A stretch of 64,000 bases of DNA from Bdellovibrionota bacterium (GCA_030584005.1 CP129486.1:1981933-2045932); one strand, 5' to 3'; positions 17,656-28,031 are shown, numbered from the stretch's first letter. Made by a program: numbers and translations. Notes: generated by a model from the letters alone, not told the origin.

Positions 17656-19044
17656 CTACCCCCCATATACCTGGAGCAAGAGCCCCGCGTCATTGGTGAA
17701 AGTGTTGTTACGCTGCGGGCTCTTGAAATGGAGCTTCCAATAGGGGTATCCCCACACTTGCGGTGTGAGCATCAAAAAGGTCCTCCGCTCTACATCAAAC
17801 TGTCGGCGGGACACAACCGCCACCTCCTCCCAAATTTGATTATCGGAGCTTCTCAGAAGCTGCAGCGTTTGAGGATCCATGCGTGAGCGTTCATGAGATT
17901 GAAGAAGAATAACTTTGGGCTTGCTGCCCTCCGGAACAAAGAAACCCACGGTATTGAAATAGGAATCTAATGCAACGCTTGCCTTCTCGCTGACCCATTG
18001 AGCGAGCGCAGTCTTTTGGACCCTGGTATCCCCAGGTAAGAACGCAGTCACTATCGGAACACGCCGCAATGGCGCTCGTTCGGCGAACAGCTCACGGCCG
18101 GCAGCATTGCCACTCAGAGAAAAATAGGCAACGAGTTCTCTGTCAATCGTGCTTCGCACCTCATCACTGGCGGCACGAGATAAGAGGCTAAAGAGCCTCT
18201 GGCCATGCACATGGAGCGGCAGCTCGCCGCGCAACACGGCCCGTGCGCTTTCGTCTACGGAGCGTTTCTGAAACTCGGTCAGAACTTCGAGCAAGCCCGC
18301 ATCGCCTAAGGACAGGATACGATCGGACCAGCGAATCACCTGCGGGAATCTGGCAGGCACAAGGTCGAGCAACTCGCTTGGCGCACTCAATGATGAGAGC
18401 AGCTGGTCCTCAAACCCTGGCGGCACCTGGGTGGCAAAGGTCAGATAGGTGTTGAGCGCTTTAAGCCCTTCCTGCCTGTGACCCTTTTGGAGAAGCATTA
18501 CCCCCGCGACTCGCAGGGTCGACATGTCATAAGGTGCATTGTTGAGCGCATACTGAGCTACCGAATCCAATGCCGCCGCAATCGATGCGGGGGTTACCCC
18601 GGCGGCATCGCAGTGCCTAAAGCTGGCCGAACCGGCGCGAGCTGCTAGCTCGAGAAGTAAAGGTGATTCGTTTGGATCTCGGCGTAATGCCTCGACACGA
18701 AGACGCCAGGACAAGCATAGCGCCTCTCCGCTTTCATCTCCCAGCGCAAGCAGCTCCGCTTTATCAGCCAGCATACGCAGATGGCGGGATGAGGCATGCG
18801 GGTCCTCCAGTACGGACATGCTGGTCCCGGTCAGATTCGCCAGGGAATCGCCGAGACTGGCGATATTCGAAGCTACCCTGGGTGTACTGAGCTGGAGCTG
18901 CATTGCTCGGATTGATCCGATGAGCAGGGCGATTCCAAGAACCGAACAGCATACTATGACCACGCCAGAGGATGGACCGAGCGGGGATGGGCGGCCGGCT
19001 CGGTCCTCATTCTCTTCTGCTTGTGTCTGATTGAGCTCGGGCAC
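17656..19044 (-). CDS. Membrane-anchored helical (TPR-like) protein of unknown function
   Basis: From the GTG at 19044 (preceded by CAGGAT) the product is about 462 aa: a short charged cytoplasmic N-terminus, one transmembrane helix (VVIVCCSVLGIALLIGSI) and a long helical region with tetratricopeptide-like periodicity. The C-terminus is more beta-rich (RRTFLMLTPQVWGYPYWKL). Starting further upstream would overlap lpxI, which ends at 19074. It is coupled to the SBP-like gene 1 base downstream and lies between lpxI and the Wza/Wzc pair, suggesting a role in polysaccharide assembly or export. That role is inference from position only. Confidence 0.65.
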   Translation of the reverse strand: MPELNQTQAEENEDRAGRPSPLGPSSGVVIVCCSVLGIALLIGSIRAMQLQLSTPRVASNIASLGDSLANLTGTSMSVLEDPHASSRHLRMLADKAELLALGDESGEALCLSWRLRVEALRRDPNESPLLLELAARAGSASFRHCDAAGVTPASIAAALDSVAQYALNNAPYDMSTLRVAGVMLLQKGHRQEGLKALNTYLTFATQVPPGFEDQLLSSLSAPSELLDLVPARFPQVIRWSDRILSLGDAGLLEVLTEFQKRSVDESARAVLRGELPLHVHGQRLFSLLSRAASDEVRSTIDRELVAYFSLSGNAAGRELFAERAPLRRVPIVTAFLPGDTRVQKTALAQWVSEKASVALDSYFNTVGFFVPEGSKPKVILLQSHERSRMDPQTLQLLRSSDNQIWEEVAVVSRRQFDVERRTFLMLTPQVWGYPYWKLHFKSPQRNNTFTNDAGLLLQVYGG

Positions 19045-19073
19045 TATGAATCCTGGTTCACATACACGGGTGA

Positions 19074-19958
19074 CTATAGGGTTAACTCTGCCCCATGCCC
19101 CCCGATGAGACAAACCCCTAACTGGTCAGCCAGTCTAACTGTCTCCATAGGGTCAACAAGCAGCGTGTGTCCGGCTTCTACTACGATGCAGCGAACACTG
19201 GCCTCAGCGGCATTACGAACGGTGGTGGGACCAATGGTAGGGAGATCCAGCCTGAGATCCTGCTGCGGCTTAACCCTCTTCACCAAGACCCCATGGTGAC
19301 GCCCGATAAGCGAGCCTGCCCGCTTCAACAGCTCGTCCGTGCCCTCAACCGCCTCTACCGCAACCACGCTGCCCGCGGCGACTACTACTCCCTGGCCAAC
19401 GTCCGCCTGTCCCAGAAGTTGGGCGGTTTTCCAGCCAATCGAGCCCTGCGCGAGCTCCTGGGGGCTCGGCTGCCGTGCGGAGAACACTCCGCGCGGGGCG
19501 CGGCACTCGCCTAAGAAGCTGCTGGGATCAAACACCCGCATGCCGCGCTTTTCCAGTAAATGAAGCAGTGATGACAGAAGCTCGTTATCGTTGGTCGTGG
19601 CCAGTGAGCAGAGAAAGCGCATACCCAACCAATCGGGGCGCAGGGTTTTTAGCAGTCGTGTCTTGCGTATCCCCCCTAGGAAGGCCACGTCGCGCACTCC
19701 ATGCTTCTGAAGAAACGCAATCATGCGCCGCAATTGCCCGACCCGGATCCAGCCCACGGCCAGAGCTCCTTCAAGACCCTGCTCTGCCGTTTCGTCACGA
19801 TGAGCGACCACCACAACCCGATGCCCTTGGGCTGTTGCGTTGTGCACAAAGAAGGCGGGGAAACAGCCGTTGCCGGCAATCAGTCCGAGTGTGGCGCCTG
19901 CAGGGGGAGCACTATGCGGGTTCAGAGAAGCGGAGTCAGAGTTCATGCTAACGTCCAA
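19074..19958 (-). CDS. lpxI: UDP-2,3-diacylglucosamine diphosphatase LpxI
   Basis: The 294-aa DUF1009 protein hydrolyses UDP-2,3-diacylglucosamine to lipid X in lipid A synthesis; it replaces LpxH in alpha- and deltaproteobacteria and others. The N-terminal LGLIAGNGCFPAFF, the central VRDVAFLGGIRKTRLLKTLRPDW and the catalytic-domain segment IGPTTVRNAAEA...GHTLLVDP are family features. It follows lpxA by 17 bases, the standard arrangement in genomes using LpxI. The ATG at 19958 may be followed by the true start at MNSDSAS (four codons later). Confidence 0.93.
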   Translation of the reverse strand: MDVSMNSDSASLNPHSAPPAGATLGLIAGNGCFPAFFVHNATAQGHRVVVVAHRDETAEQGLEGALAVGWIRVGQLRRMIAFLQKHGVRDVAFLGGIRKTRLLKTLRPDWLGMRFLCSLATTNDNELLSSLLHLLEKRGMRVFDPSSFLGECRAPRGVFSARQPSPQELAQGSIGWKTAQLLGQADVGQGVVVAAGSVVAVEAVEGTDELLKRAGSLIGRHHGVLVKRVKPQQDLRLDLPTIGPTTVRNAAEASVRCIVVEAGHTLLVDPMETVRLADQLGVCLIGGHGAELTL

Positions 19959-19975
19959 CTACCAAGGTGAACGGT

Positions 19976-20809
19976 TTAGTCGAGCACTTGCGACTGACCA
20001 TTGCCTTCCTCAGTCATGCGTCGTGAGGGCGTTATACCCCGGGAGGATCCTCGGCAAAACTCAATAATCTTGCTCACCAGGGCATACGGGGCGCTGCGGG
20101 CGGCTTGAGCCTCTAAGCGCGCCTCGAATGAGGATTGGCCGGAAAAGAAGAGCTCCCTGTAGAGACGCTTTACCTGGGCTATCTCCTCTTCGGCGAAACC
20201 GTTGCGGGAGAGTCCGATGGTGTTTACCCCCAAGAGCTTGGCGCGGTCGCCCTGCGCGATTCCGCATGGCGGCACATCCCGTTCGACCATTGCGCCGCCG
20301 CCCAACATGGCGAAGTCACCGATGCGCACGAACTGATGAATTGCACAGAGGCCGCCAATCACGGCATGGCTCCCCACGGTCACATGGCCGGCCAGAGCGC
20401 AGCTGTTTGCGATGATGTTTGCATCGCCTACATTGCCATCATGGCCAAGGTGCGAGTTTGCCATGAAAAGATTTCTGTCACCGATGTGGGTCAGCATGCC
20501 GCCGCCCGCTGTTCCGGGCTGCAGGGTTACGTACTCACGAATTACATTTGCATTCCCCAGCACCAAGCGACTCTGTTCACCCTTATACTTGAGATCTTGG
20601 GGCCGCAGTCCAATCGAGCCAAAGGGGAAGAATTGGTTCTCATCACCGCATTCAGTGAAGCCCTCAATAACGACATGCGAGTGCAAGGTGCAGCGTTGCC
20701 CCAAGCGCACATGCGGTCCCACAACGCAGTAAGGGCCGATGATGCTCCCGTCGCCTATAACGGCGCTCGGTGCCACGATAGCACTGGGGTGAACCTGAAC
20801 GCCGGCCAT
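19976..20809 (-). CDS. lpxA: UDP-N-acetylglucosamine acyltransferase
   Basis: LpxA transfers a 3-hydroxyacyl chain from ACP to UDP-GlcNAc, the first step of lipid A synthesis. The 277-aa protein has left-handed beta-helix hexapeptide repeats (VHPSAIVAPSAVIGDGS and on), the catalytic-His region NSHLGHDGNVGD, and a helical C-terminal domain typical of the family. It lies 7 bases after fabZ, the usual pairing. The tail after about residue 255 (SSRGITPSRRMTEEGNGQS) is slightly extended. Confidence 0.96.
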   Translation of the reverse strand: MAGVQVHPSAIVAPSAVIGDGSIIGPYCVVGPHVRLGQRCTLHSHVVIEGFTECGDENQFFPFGSIGLRPQDLKYKGEQSRLVLGNANVIREYVTLQPGTAGGGMLTHIGDRNLFMANSHLGHDGNVGDANIIANSCALAGHVTVGSHAVIGGLCAIHQFVRIGDFAMLGGGAMVERDVPPCGIAQGDRAKLLGVNTIGLSRNGFAEEEIAQVKRLYRELFFSGQSSFEARLEAQAARSAPYALVSKIIEFCRGSSRGITPSRRMTEEGNGQSQVLD

Positions 20810-20816
20810 AAGGGTT

Positions 20817-21308
20817 CTAGGCGACCTCCATCGCAGATATCGTTGCGGAAGCCGCCAGAGCGTCTCCGACGGTTGCTCTCCCGCTCATAATCCAAAGCGG
20901 CCGACGCTTCCTGACCGAGGTCATCTCTATACGCAGCGTATCGCCGGGGATGACCTGGCGCTTAAACTTCACGTCGTCTACTCCGACCAGCAACACCACT
21001 TTGTTGGGCGCCACACCATCTTTAGAGAGCTTTGCCAGAATGGCTCCGGTCTGAGCCATGGCTTCAATCATGATTACCCCTGGAAGCACGGGCCGGCCGG
21101 GAAAATGTCCGTTAAAGAAAGACTCCCCGAAACTCACGTTCTTGATCGCCACGACGCGCTCGTTATCCACCAGCTCCACAACCCGATCAATCAACAGAAA
21201 GGGGTGGCGATGCGGGATTATTAATTCGATATCGGGGACCTCCAAGGGCAGTTTTTTTGCAAGCTCGCAGAGCACCTCGGGATCTGAATATAAGGATGCG
21301 TTACTCAT
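20817..21308 (-). CDS. fabZ: 3-hydroxyacyl-[acyl-carrier-protein] dehydratase
   Basis: FabZ dehydrates 3-hydroxyacyl-ACP in fatty-acid synthesis and competes with LpxA for substrate. The 163-aa hot-dog-fold protein shows IPHRHPFLLIDRV, the catalytic His in GHFPGRPVLPGV and the catalytic Glu in MIEAMAQTG. It lies between skp and lpxA with short gaps. lpxD, commonly between skp and fabZ, is absent here. Confidence 0.96.
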   Translation of the reverse strand: MSNASLYSDPEVLCELAKKLPLEVPDIELIIPHRHPFLLIDRVVELVDNERVVAIKNVSFGESFFNGHFPGRPVLPGVIMIEAMAQTGAILAKLSKDGVAPNKVVLLVGVDDVKFKRQVIPGDTLRIEMTSVRKRRPLWIMSGRATVGDALAASATISAMEVA

Positions 21309-21324
21309 TGCGCCACCACTTCGC

Positions 21325-21855
21325 CTAGATACCTATTTTTCTTTTATTGACCGCTTCAATTACCTGTTCGGTGATATCGAATTGATCATCGACATACAGA
21401 ACGATTCGTTGATCCTTTTCAATCACTAAGGGGTAGCCTTGTTGCTTCGCGAGCTCTTTGACCACTACGTCGATTTCCTTGACTAACTTACCCAGCTGTT
21501 CGCCGTTATACTTGCCGAGATCTTCCCGTTCATCCTGTAGTTTTCGAGCGAACTCCTTCTCCCTGCGCTCGAATGAGCGCTGCTTCTCCAGCAGAGCCTC
21601 GTTCGAGAGCACCCCGCTCTGCTTGCCTAGATCTTCCCGCATCTTCTGCAATTCGAGTTTGTCTTTCTGCAGCCTTGCTTCGCGCTTCTTGGTCTCAGCC
21701 TCGAGATTCTTGCGCAGAGCCTTCCCAGGAACCGATTCCTGCAGAACACGCGGTACATCCACCACGTAAATCTCCGTCGGCGCTGCCCATACCGAGGGAG
21801 CAAACGTCACAGCGGCGCATACACAGATACATTTCACAACCGAGGGGATCTTCAT
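21325..21855 (-). CDS. skp: OmpH/Skp periplasmic chaperone
   Basis: The 176-aa product has a signal peptide (cleavage about VWAA, residue 24), the short beta strand IYVVDVPRVL typical of the Skp trimerisation body, and a long charged coiled-coil tentacle (about residues 45-130) rich in Lys and Glu, ending in a small C-terminal beta/alpha segment (YPLVIEKDQRIVLYVDD). Skp holds unfolded outer-membrane proteins for BamA, encoded 116 bases upstream. Confidence 0.9.
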   Translation of the reverse strand: MKIPSVVKCICVCAAVTFAPSVWAAPTEIYVVDVPRVLQESVPGKALRKNLEAETKKREARLQKDKLELQKMREDLGKQSGVLSNEALLEKQRSFERREKEFARKLQDEREDLGKYNGEQLGKLVKEIDVVVKELAKQQGYPLVIEKDQRIVLYVDDQFDITEQVIEAVNKRKIGI

Positions 21856-21971
21856 GACACCTCAAAAAGACAATCGATACACACTGCACCTTCCCCGCTC
21901 ACTTGCGCAGCGTCGCCGCGCAGATGCCCTGACCGCTATTAGGGGGGCCTGCTCGCCTCAAAAGCTAGGCC

Positions 21972-24293
21972 CTAGAAGGGGGCGCCAAAGGCAAACAGAG
22001 TAACGGGAGAGTCCTCTCCCTCTTCCCGGTCAATCGGGAACCCGAACTCTACACGAATGGGGCCGAGGGGAGAAGTCCACCGAATGCCGAAGCCATAGGC
22101 CTGGCGCAGCTCACCGATATCGATGCTCTTATCGTCATCGAACGCCTCGCCCACATCATAGAAGGCAACCCCCCGTAATCCGGCCGAATTTATGAGGGGA
22201 AAAATTACCTCAACGTTATTCACGAGTTCTTTGGAACCGCCGTACTCATTGCCATCTTCATCTTTGGGTCCAAGGGTACGACTCTCAAACCCACGCACGG
22301 AGTTGATTCCCCCTGGAAAGAATCGGCGAAACAGAGGCAGCGGATCTCCCCCCGAACCTTCGCCGTATCCGAAGCTCGTACGCCAGGAGAAGGTCAGTTC
22401 GCCCCAATCGCCCTTAGCAAGGGGGTAGTACCATTGGTTTCGCGCATCAATCAGGTAGTACTCAGCCTCGGCCCCCAATCCTGCTATTTCGATACCGAGT
22501 GATTGCCGCGACCCCGAGGTGGGGTTGAGCGGATTATTTATCGTGCTGCGGGTAAGCCGGGGGGTAATCCCCGAAACGGTGGTGCTACCTTCAGAGTCAA
22601 TAACGAAGTCCGCCGCATCCTCCTCATCGACATCAGTGATATCAACTTCCTCGTACGCATAGCGCAGTGAAAAGGACACGTCCTCCAGCCACTCTGGTCC
22701 AATTTGCTCGAGAGGATAACCCAGGGTCATGGCGGCACCGGCAATCTCCCTGTCGAAGTCGCTGAACTCGCGGTCAGTTTTATAGAGTTCGCCTCCCAGC
22801 GACCAGAAGCTGTCGTAGAGGCGGTCATCGGTGAGCGAAATAGAAATGTTATCGCGCTCGGTGCCGATATCGACGTTGAACACCGCGCGTCTCCCCGTTC
22901 CCCACAAATTGTTCTCGGCGAGTCTCGCATTGAACAGAGCGCCATCGGAGGAGGAAAATCCTGCCCCGGCGCTAAACGAACCGGTGGCAGCCTCACGCAC
23001 CGTCACGTCGAGGTCTACCTGGTCATCCCGATCGGTCGGCTGTGTTGATATGTTCACTTCCTCATAGAATCCTTGGCGCTGCAGCAAGGTCTGGCTGCGC
23101 TTAATCTTCGAACTCGAGTACTTTTCCTGCTCGTTAATAGTGAGGGTGCGGCGGATTACATTATCGTAGCTCTTGTCGTTGCCACGAATGTTTATGCGAT
23201 TCACCTGGACTTCCTTGCCCTGCACGGTGCGGAAATCGATGCTCACCGCGTGCTCGGCGCGGTTTATTCGGGTATCCGGGACGACGTTGGCAAAGGCGTA
23301 TCCGCGGTCGGTAAACTTGTCACTTATGGTGAAGGAATCTTCCCGAATCTTAGTCGCCGAGAATGTCTCCCCTACTGCGCTCCTTATGCCTTCCAGAGTT
23401 GTTTCAATTGAGCCGTCAATCAGGTCGCCACTCGCCGTAAGCTCCGAGATGCTGTAGCGCTGCCCCTCATCCACCTCGAAGATTACAACCAATCGGTTAT
23501 CTTCGTGTTTCTCGACCATGGGGTCGCTGACTGAGCCGTCAATGAACCCCTGGTCGAGCAGATACTGCCGGATGAGACCCTTGTCGTTCTCCAGCATCTC
23601 CTGGTTCACCCGCCCGGTTCCAAACAGCCAGCTGCTCCACCATCGATAATCCTTGGTCTGAATCGTCTCAAGGATGTCGTCTTCATCCAACTCCTTGAGC
23701 CCTCTCACATCGATTCGCTTAATCTTATACCGTTGGCCCTCAGTAACGTTGAGCGTTAGATCAACCTGCCCATCACCCACGGGAGTAACTGCATACTCTA
23801 CACTTGCATCGTAAAATCCCCGGCCCTGATAGGTGGAAACTACCCTTCTAATCTGGGCATCGAGCTTGGAACGGTCGAGAAATCTTCGACCCTCAAAAAT
23901 GACGATCTCAGCGATATCTGATTCGTCCAGGTTATCGTTGCCCTTCACATAGAGCTTCCGCACCATGGGCTTCTCGACCACTGAAAATACGAGCAACTGG
24001 CGCCTGTCTTCCTGAACTAACTTCGCTGAAACCTGATCGAAGAATCCAGTGCTGTACAGTGTTTTCACATAGCCGCTCATCTCGTCGCGGCTCACTGACC
24101 CCGCTGTTTTAGGGATCTGCGCTCTTAGGGCGTCGATCGATACGTAGCGGGCGCCCTCGAAACGCACGTCCTCAATCTGAATCGGACTTTCTGCTGACGC
24201 GCCGGCGGCCAATGACGACACAACCACAAGCGGAATCAGCACGAGTGTTATCCGCCTGAACAACCAATCGAACATGAACGAGCAAGACTGCAT
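21972..24293 (-). CDS. bamA: Outer-membrane protein assembly factor BamA
   Basis: The ATG at 24293 has an excellent AAGGGAG site 7 bases upstream and is followed by a signal peptide (MFDWLFRRITLVLIPL...). The open frame reaches 24419, but the extra residues lack signal character. The 773-aa protein has five POTRA domains (about residues 35-375) and a 16-strand barrel with the conserved loop-6 motif NSVRGFESRTLGP, ending in the Phe (FAFGAPF) needed for outer-membrane targeting. It inserts beta-barrel proteins with partners encoded elsewhere. It sits between lolD and skp, as in many deltaproteobacteria-like genomes. Confidence 0.96.
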   Translation of the reverse strand: MQSCSFMFDWLFRRITLVLIPLVVVSSLAAGASAESPIQIEDVRFEGARYVSIDALRAQIPKTAGSVSRDEMSGYVKTLYSTGFFDQVSAKLVQEDRRQLLVFSVVEKPMVRKLYVKGNDNLDESDIAEIVIFEGRRFLDRSKLDAQIRRVVSTYQGRGFYDASVEYAVTPVGDGQVDLTLNVTEGQRYKIKRIDVRGLKELDEDDILETIQTKDYRWWSSWLFGTGRVNQEMLENDKGLIRQYLLDQGFIDGSVSDPMVEKHEDNRLVVIFEVDEGQRYSISELTASGDLIDGSIETTLEGIRSAVGETFSATKIREDSFTISDKFTDRGYAFANVVPDTRINRAEHAVSIDFRTVQGKEVQVNRINIRGNDKSYDNVIRRTLTINEQEKYSSSKIKRSQTLLQRQGFYEEVNISTQPTDRDDQVDLDVTVREAATGSFSAGAGFSSSDGALFNARLAENNLWGTGRRAVFNVDIGTERDNISISLTDDRLYDSFWSLGGELYKTDREFSDFDREIAGAAMTLGYPLEQIGPEWLEDVSFSLRYAYEEVDITDVDEEDAADFVIDSEGSTTVSGITPRLTRSTINNPLNPTSGSRQSLGIEIAGLGAEAEYYLIDARNQWYYPLAKGDWGELTFSWRTSFGYGEGSGGDPLPLFRRFFPGGINSVRGFESRTLGPKDEDGNEYGGSKELVNNVEVIFPLINSAGLRGVAFYDVGEAFDDDKSIDIGELRQAYGFGIRWTSPLGPIRVEFGFPIDREEGEDSPVTLFAFGAPF

Positions 24294-24415
24294 TCCATTT
24301 CTCCCTTCGGCTACCAAGCGTGCCGGCGTCACATGCAGAAGTTCGGCAATTTCAGCACGAGTACTGGGTATGCTGCAAGAAGCGCTGCCAGGAGAAGCGC
24401 AGATTTCAACGTTGT

Positions 24416-25108
24416 TCAATTTGACGAGCCTCGGTTGGCGGCTATAAGCGCTCCACCAGGCTGCATCTCGAGTGCCACATTCACGGCCTTCGAAAGTTCT
24501 TGACTGTGCGTTACAACAACAAGGGTCATCCCATCTCGCCGTTGAACATCGAGGAGCAGCCTTTGGATTTCAGCCGCTGTTTGAATATCAAGATTTCCCG
24601 TGGGCTCGTCGGCCAAGACCACGGAAGGTCGGCGCATAAGTGCTCGAGCAATGGCCACGCGTTGTTGCTCCCCCCCGGACAGTTCTCCGGGACGATGCTG
24701 GGCTCTATCGCGAAGTCCCACTAGGTCGAGTAGCTCATTGGCCCGTGCCAAGGAGGATGCGTAATCTTCCTCAGCGATTAAACACGGCATTGCAACGTTC
24801 TCTAAAGCCGTAAACTCAGGCAAAAGTTGATGGAACTGGAAGATAAACCCGACATGCTTCCCGCGAAAGCGTGCGCGCTCATCGGGCGACAGCCGCACTA
24901 CATCAGTATCTCCATACATCACACTGCCATGCTGCGGAGTGTCTAAGGCGCCTACAAGGTGCAGCAGCGTTGACTTGCCGATACCGCTCCGCCCGACGAT
25001 TGCATAGGAGTTTCCGGCGCTAAACTGCACATTTAAATCCTGCAGAACGCATAGAACACGTCCGGCATCGCTATACGTTTTGGAAAGGGAGCGTATGGTT
25101 ATGTCCAT
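24416..25108 (-). CDS. lolD: Lipoprotein-releasing system ATP-binding protein LolD
   Basis: The 230-aa MacB/LolD-type ABC ATPase shows Walker [13 protein letters not shown] (about 38-49), Q-loop [18 protein letters not shown], signature [15 protein letters not shown] and Walker [13 protein letters not shown]. It powers release of lipoproteins from the inner membrane to LolA. It follows lolC by 4 bases. Its stop precedes the ORF containing bamA; a separate bamA ribosome site lies 123 bases further on. Confidence 0.93.
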   Translation of the reverse strand: MDITIRSLSKTYSDAGRVLCVLQDLNVQFSAGNSYAIVGRSGIGKSTLLHLVGALDTPQHGSVMYGDTDVVRLSPDERARFRGKHVGFIFQFHQLLPEFTALENVAMPCLIAEEDYASSLARANELLDLVGLRDRAQHRPGELSGGEQQRVAIARALMRRPSVVLADEPTGNLDIQTAAEIQRLLLDVQRRDGMTLVVVTHSQELSKAVNVALEMQPGGALIAANRGSSN

Positions 25109-25112
25109 GCCG

Positions 25113-26393
25113 TCACTCGTACCTCAATACTTCGCTTGGGTGCAGTTGGCTGGCTCTGCGCGCCGGATACAAAGTAGCCAGAAAACAGATGCCAAACGCG
25201 GCTGCCGCCACCATCAGGAAGTTAAGCGGCTCGATCCGCACGGGGACAGTGGACATCTGAAAAATGCGCTCATCAATGGGGAATCCGTACTCCTTCAAGG
25301 CGACGCAACCCAGATATCCGAGCAGCACGCCAAACAGAGTGCCCACCGCGCCGATGACCGCCCCCAGCATCTGGAAGATCTTGGATATGGCGGCGGACGA
25401 AGCGCCAAGCGTTTGGAGAATGGCGATGTCCTTTCGCTTCTCAAGCACGATCATGATCAAGGTCGTTACGATCGAGAAGCTGGCCATGATGATGATCAGC
25501 AGCAGTACGATGAAGTAGACCTTCTTCTCCAGCTTCAGCGCCTCCCACAGCGGGCGATTGAGTTCGGTCCAGTCTTGTACGTAAAAACCCGCGGCAGGGC
25601 CGCCCAGGATCTTGAGTACCTGCTGAGCGATGGCCGGGGCTTTATCGAGGGCATCGACGCGAAGCTCGAATCCCGTCACTGCGTCGCCGAGCCCGAAGAA
25701 CCGCTGCGCCTCCTCCAGGCTCACATAGGCGAGGCCGCTCTCGTACTCAACAAGCCCCGATTTGTAGACGGCCACGACGACAAAGCGGCGGAACTTTGGC
25801 GCTAGGCCAAGCGGCGTCGCACGAGTCTCCGAGGATAAAATAGAAACCGGGGATCCCACGAAGATGCCGTAGTTCCGCTGCAACTCGCGACCGATAATCA
25901 GTCCTGGCAACACGACCTGGTCGGCGCTGCCATCCGGACGGTTCACCCCGACCGCGGGCGGAGCGTACAGCAGCCCGACCCTTTCTGCAGGTTGTACATA
26001 GCGCGCTAGGTCGCGTTCCGCCGCTGAGCCCGGCGCTACTCCACGAATAAGCAGACCAGCGGAGCCGTGCTCTGTTTGAATCAGCGCCTGATGCTGAGAA
26101 TAGGGAGAGACCGAAGCAATACCTGGCACACTCCGTATCTGTTCTGCGATGACCCGCCAGTCCTTGGTTACTCCACTGGTATGACGCACTAGAATATGGG
26201 AATTCGCGTCAACTATCTTGTCGCGCAGCTCCCGCTCAAAACCCGTCATCACCGCCATTACGATGGTGAGGACCATCACTCCAATCGCCACGCCGGCTAT
26301 GGAAACAAAGGTAATGATGGAGATGAAGGCTTCGCTGCGCTTGGACCACAGATAGCGGAGCGCGACGATGCGAGAGAATGAACTCCTACTCAC
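25113..26393 (-). CDS. lolC: Lipoprotein-releasing system permease LolC/LolE
   Basis: The 426-aa FtsX-superfamily permease has an N-terminal transmembrane helix after FIALRYL-like [12 protein letters not shown], a large periplasmic MacB-PCD domain (about residues 45-260) and three C-terminal helices. The conserved [20 protein letters not shown] and ILQTLGAS segment is the coupling region. A single LolC/E gene suggests a homodimeric LolF-type system, as outside gammaproteobacteria. Its GTG start overlaps the lysS stop (GTGA), so translation is coupled. Confidence 0.93.
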   Translation of the reverse strand: MSRSSFSRIVALRYLWSKRSEAFISIITFVSIAGVAIGVMVLTIVMAVMTGFERELRDKIVDANSHILVRHTSGVTKDWRVIAEQIRSVPGIASVSPYSQHQALIQTEHGSAGLLIRGVAPGSAAERDLARYVQPAERVGLLYAPPAVGVNRPDGSADQVVLPGLIIGRELQRNYGIFVGSPVSILSSETRATPLGLAPKFRRFVVVAVYKSGLVEYESGLAYVSLEEAQRFFGLGDAVTGFELRVDALDKAPAIAQQVLKILGGPAAGFYVQDWTELNRPLWEALKLEKKVYFIVLLLIIIMASFSIVTTLIMIVLEKRKDIAILQTLGASSAAISKIFQMLGAVIGAVGTLFGVLLGYLGCVALKEYGFPIDERIFQMSTVPVRIEPLNFLMVAAAAFGICFLATLYPARRASQLHPSEVLRYE

Positions 26394-27910
26394 GCCTTCT
26401 CCCCAGCTTGTGCGGACTCGTCGGCACCTTCCAAAATCGATTCTCGCCCCTCTTCCGGTCGCAGGTGCGGAAACAGGATTACCTCACGAATATTGGGCGA
26501 ATTAGTAAGGAGCATGACGAGTCGATCAATTCCAATCCCTTCTCCCCCGGTAGGAGGCAGGCCGTATTCAAGCGCCTTCACGAAATCCTCATCCACTTCA
26601 CAGGCTTCTTCATCGCCAGCCGCTTTGCGCGCGGCTTGAGCTTCAAAGCGCTCGCGTTGGTCAATCGGGTCATTCAGTTCCGAGAACGCATTGGCCGTTT
26701 CCATTCCCGCAACGAATAACTCAAAACGGTCGACGACCGTAGGATCTTCAGAGTTCTTGCGTGCAAGCGGTGAGGTAGAAAACGGATGATGGGTGATGAA
26801 TGTGGGGTTTATGAGTTTCGGCTCCACAAGTTCCCCAAACACGTCTTCGAGCGTATGCCCCCAATCGGACATATCGCGCAGATCCATTTTGTGCCTCTCT
26901 GCAATCCGCAATAGGGTCGGCAGTTCGGACACTCGCTCCGTCCGGGGCACTCCACCGATTGCATACAGAGACTCCTGCATGGCGATACGCGGATAAGGGG
27001 GGGTGAAATCGAGCTGGTGTTCACCGTATGTACAGGTCAGTTTGCCATGGATTGTCTGTACGAGGTGCACTAATAGGTCTTGCGTGAAGTTCATCATGTC
27101 ATCGAAATTCGCGTATGCTTGATAGAACTCCAGCATCGTGAATTCGGGATTATGCTTCTTGGAGAGCCCCTCGTTACGGAACACGGTACCCAAGGCATAC
27201 ACTCTATCGAGTCCTCCGACGACGAGCTTCTTGAGCGGCAGTTCTAGCGCTATTCGCAACACCATATCGCAGTGCAGCGCATTAAAGTGGGTGCGAAAGG
27301 GCTTGGCCGTGGTGCCCCCCTGTGTGTACTCCAGAACCGGGGTTTCGACCTCCAAAAAATCTCGCTGATCCAGAAAGTGCCGAATCTCCTTGATGATGCG
27401 GGTGCGGGCGCGAAATAGTTGGCGAGCGGCTGGGTTCGAAATCAAGTCGAGGTAGCGATGGCGGTAGCGCGTTTCTTGGTCGGTGAGCCCGTGCCACTTT
27501 TCCGGGAGCGGGCGCAGCGCTTTCGACAGGATGCGGATGGCCTCCACGTGCAGCGTGCGCTCTCCGGTCTTGGTAAGGAAAGGATAGCCTTTCACCTCTA
27601 CCACATCCCCTATGTCGTAGCTTCGAAATGCTTCGTATACCTCGTCGCCGACCTCCTGTTGACGGACGTACACCTGGAATTTTGCATGGCTATCGAGGAG
27701 GTGGACGAAGGATGCCTTGCCCATGACCCTCAGCTGGACAATGCGTCCGGCCATAGTCCAGCGGGGCGCTTGTTCCGGGGGTACGATTTCGACGCTGGCG
27801 AGGTCTCGGGCATCTGCAGTGCACTTCACATCATTGGGATAGGCGAATCCTTTGGCACGGAGTTTGGACAGTTTTTCAAGGCGAATGAGTTCCTGTTCAG
27901 AGCGGCTCAC
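26390..27910 (-). CDS. lysS: Lysyl-tRNA synthetase, class II
   Basis: The 506-aa enzyme charges tRNA-Lys. It has the OB-fold anticodon-binding domain (about residues 55-145), class II motif 2 ([19 protein letters not shown]) and motif 3 ([14 protein letters not shown]). A GTG start at 27910 is preceded by a G-rich stretch. It heads the long envelope operon, with lolC overlapping its stop; lysS-lolC linkage is common in delta- and gammaproteobacteria. Confidence 0.97.
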   Translation of the reverse strand: MSRSEQELIRLEKLSKLRAKGFAYPNDVKCTADARDLASVEIVPPEQAPRWTMAGRIVQLRVMGKASFVHLLDSHAKFQVYVRQQEVGDEVYEAFRSYDIGDVVEVKGYPFLTKTGERTLHVEAIRILSKALRPLPEKWHGLTDQETRYRHRYLDLISNPAARQLFRARTRIIKEIRHFLDQRDFLEVETPVLEYTQGGTTAKPFRTHFNALHCDMVLRIALELPLKKLVVGGLDRVYALGTVFRNEGLSKKHNPEFTMLEFYQAYANFDDMMNFTQDLLVHLVQTIHGKLTCTYGEHQLDFTPPYPRIAMQESLYAIGGVPRTERVSELPTLLRIAERHKMDLRDMSDWGHTLEDVFGELVEPKLINPTFITHHPFSTSPLARKNSEDPTVVDRFELFVAGMETANAFSELNDPIDQRERFEAQAARKAAGDEEACEVDEDFVKALEYGLPPTGGEGIGIDRLVMLLTNSPNIREVILFPHLRPEEGRESILEGADESAQAGEKA

Positions 27911-28031
27911 GATGTCAACCCCCAGGGAGAATGCTGCTCGTCACTATGATGAGCTACTGTGGGAGTATGGCAAACTTAGCTGCATCGATCCATGCCCCGG
28001 TCGATCGGCGGCGTAATTGCGGGTGGGGCCT

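Noticed and set aside
24293..24419. Longer BamA start at 24419
   Set aside because: The extra 42 residues lack signal-peptide character, and a strong ribosome site precedes the ATG at 24293.
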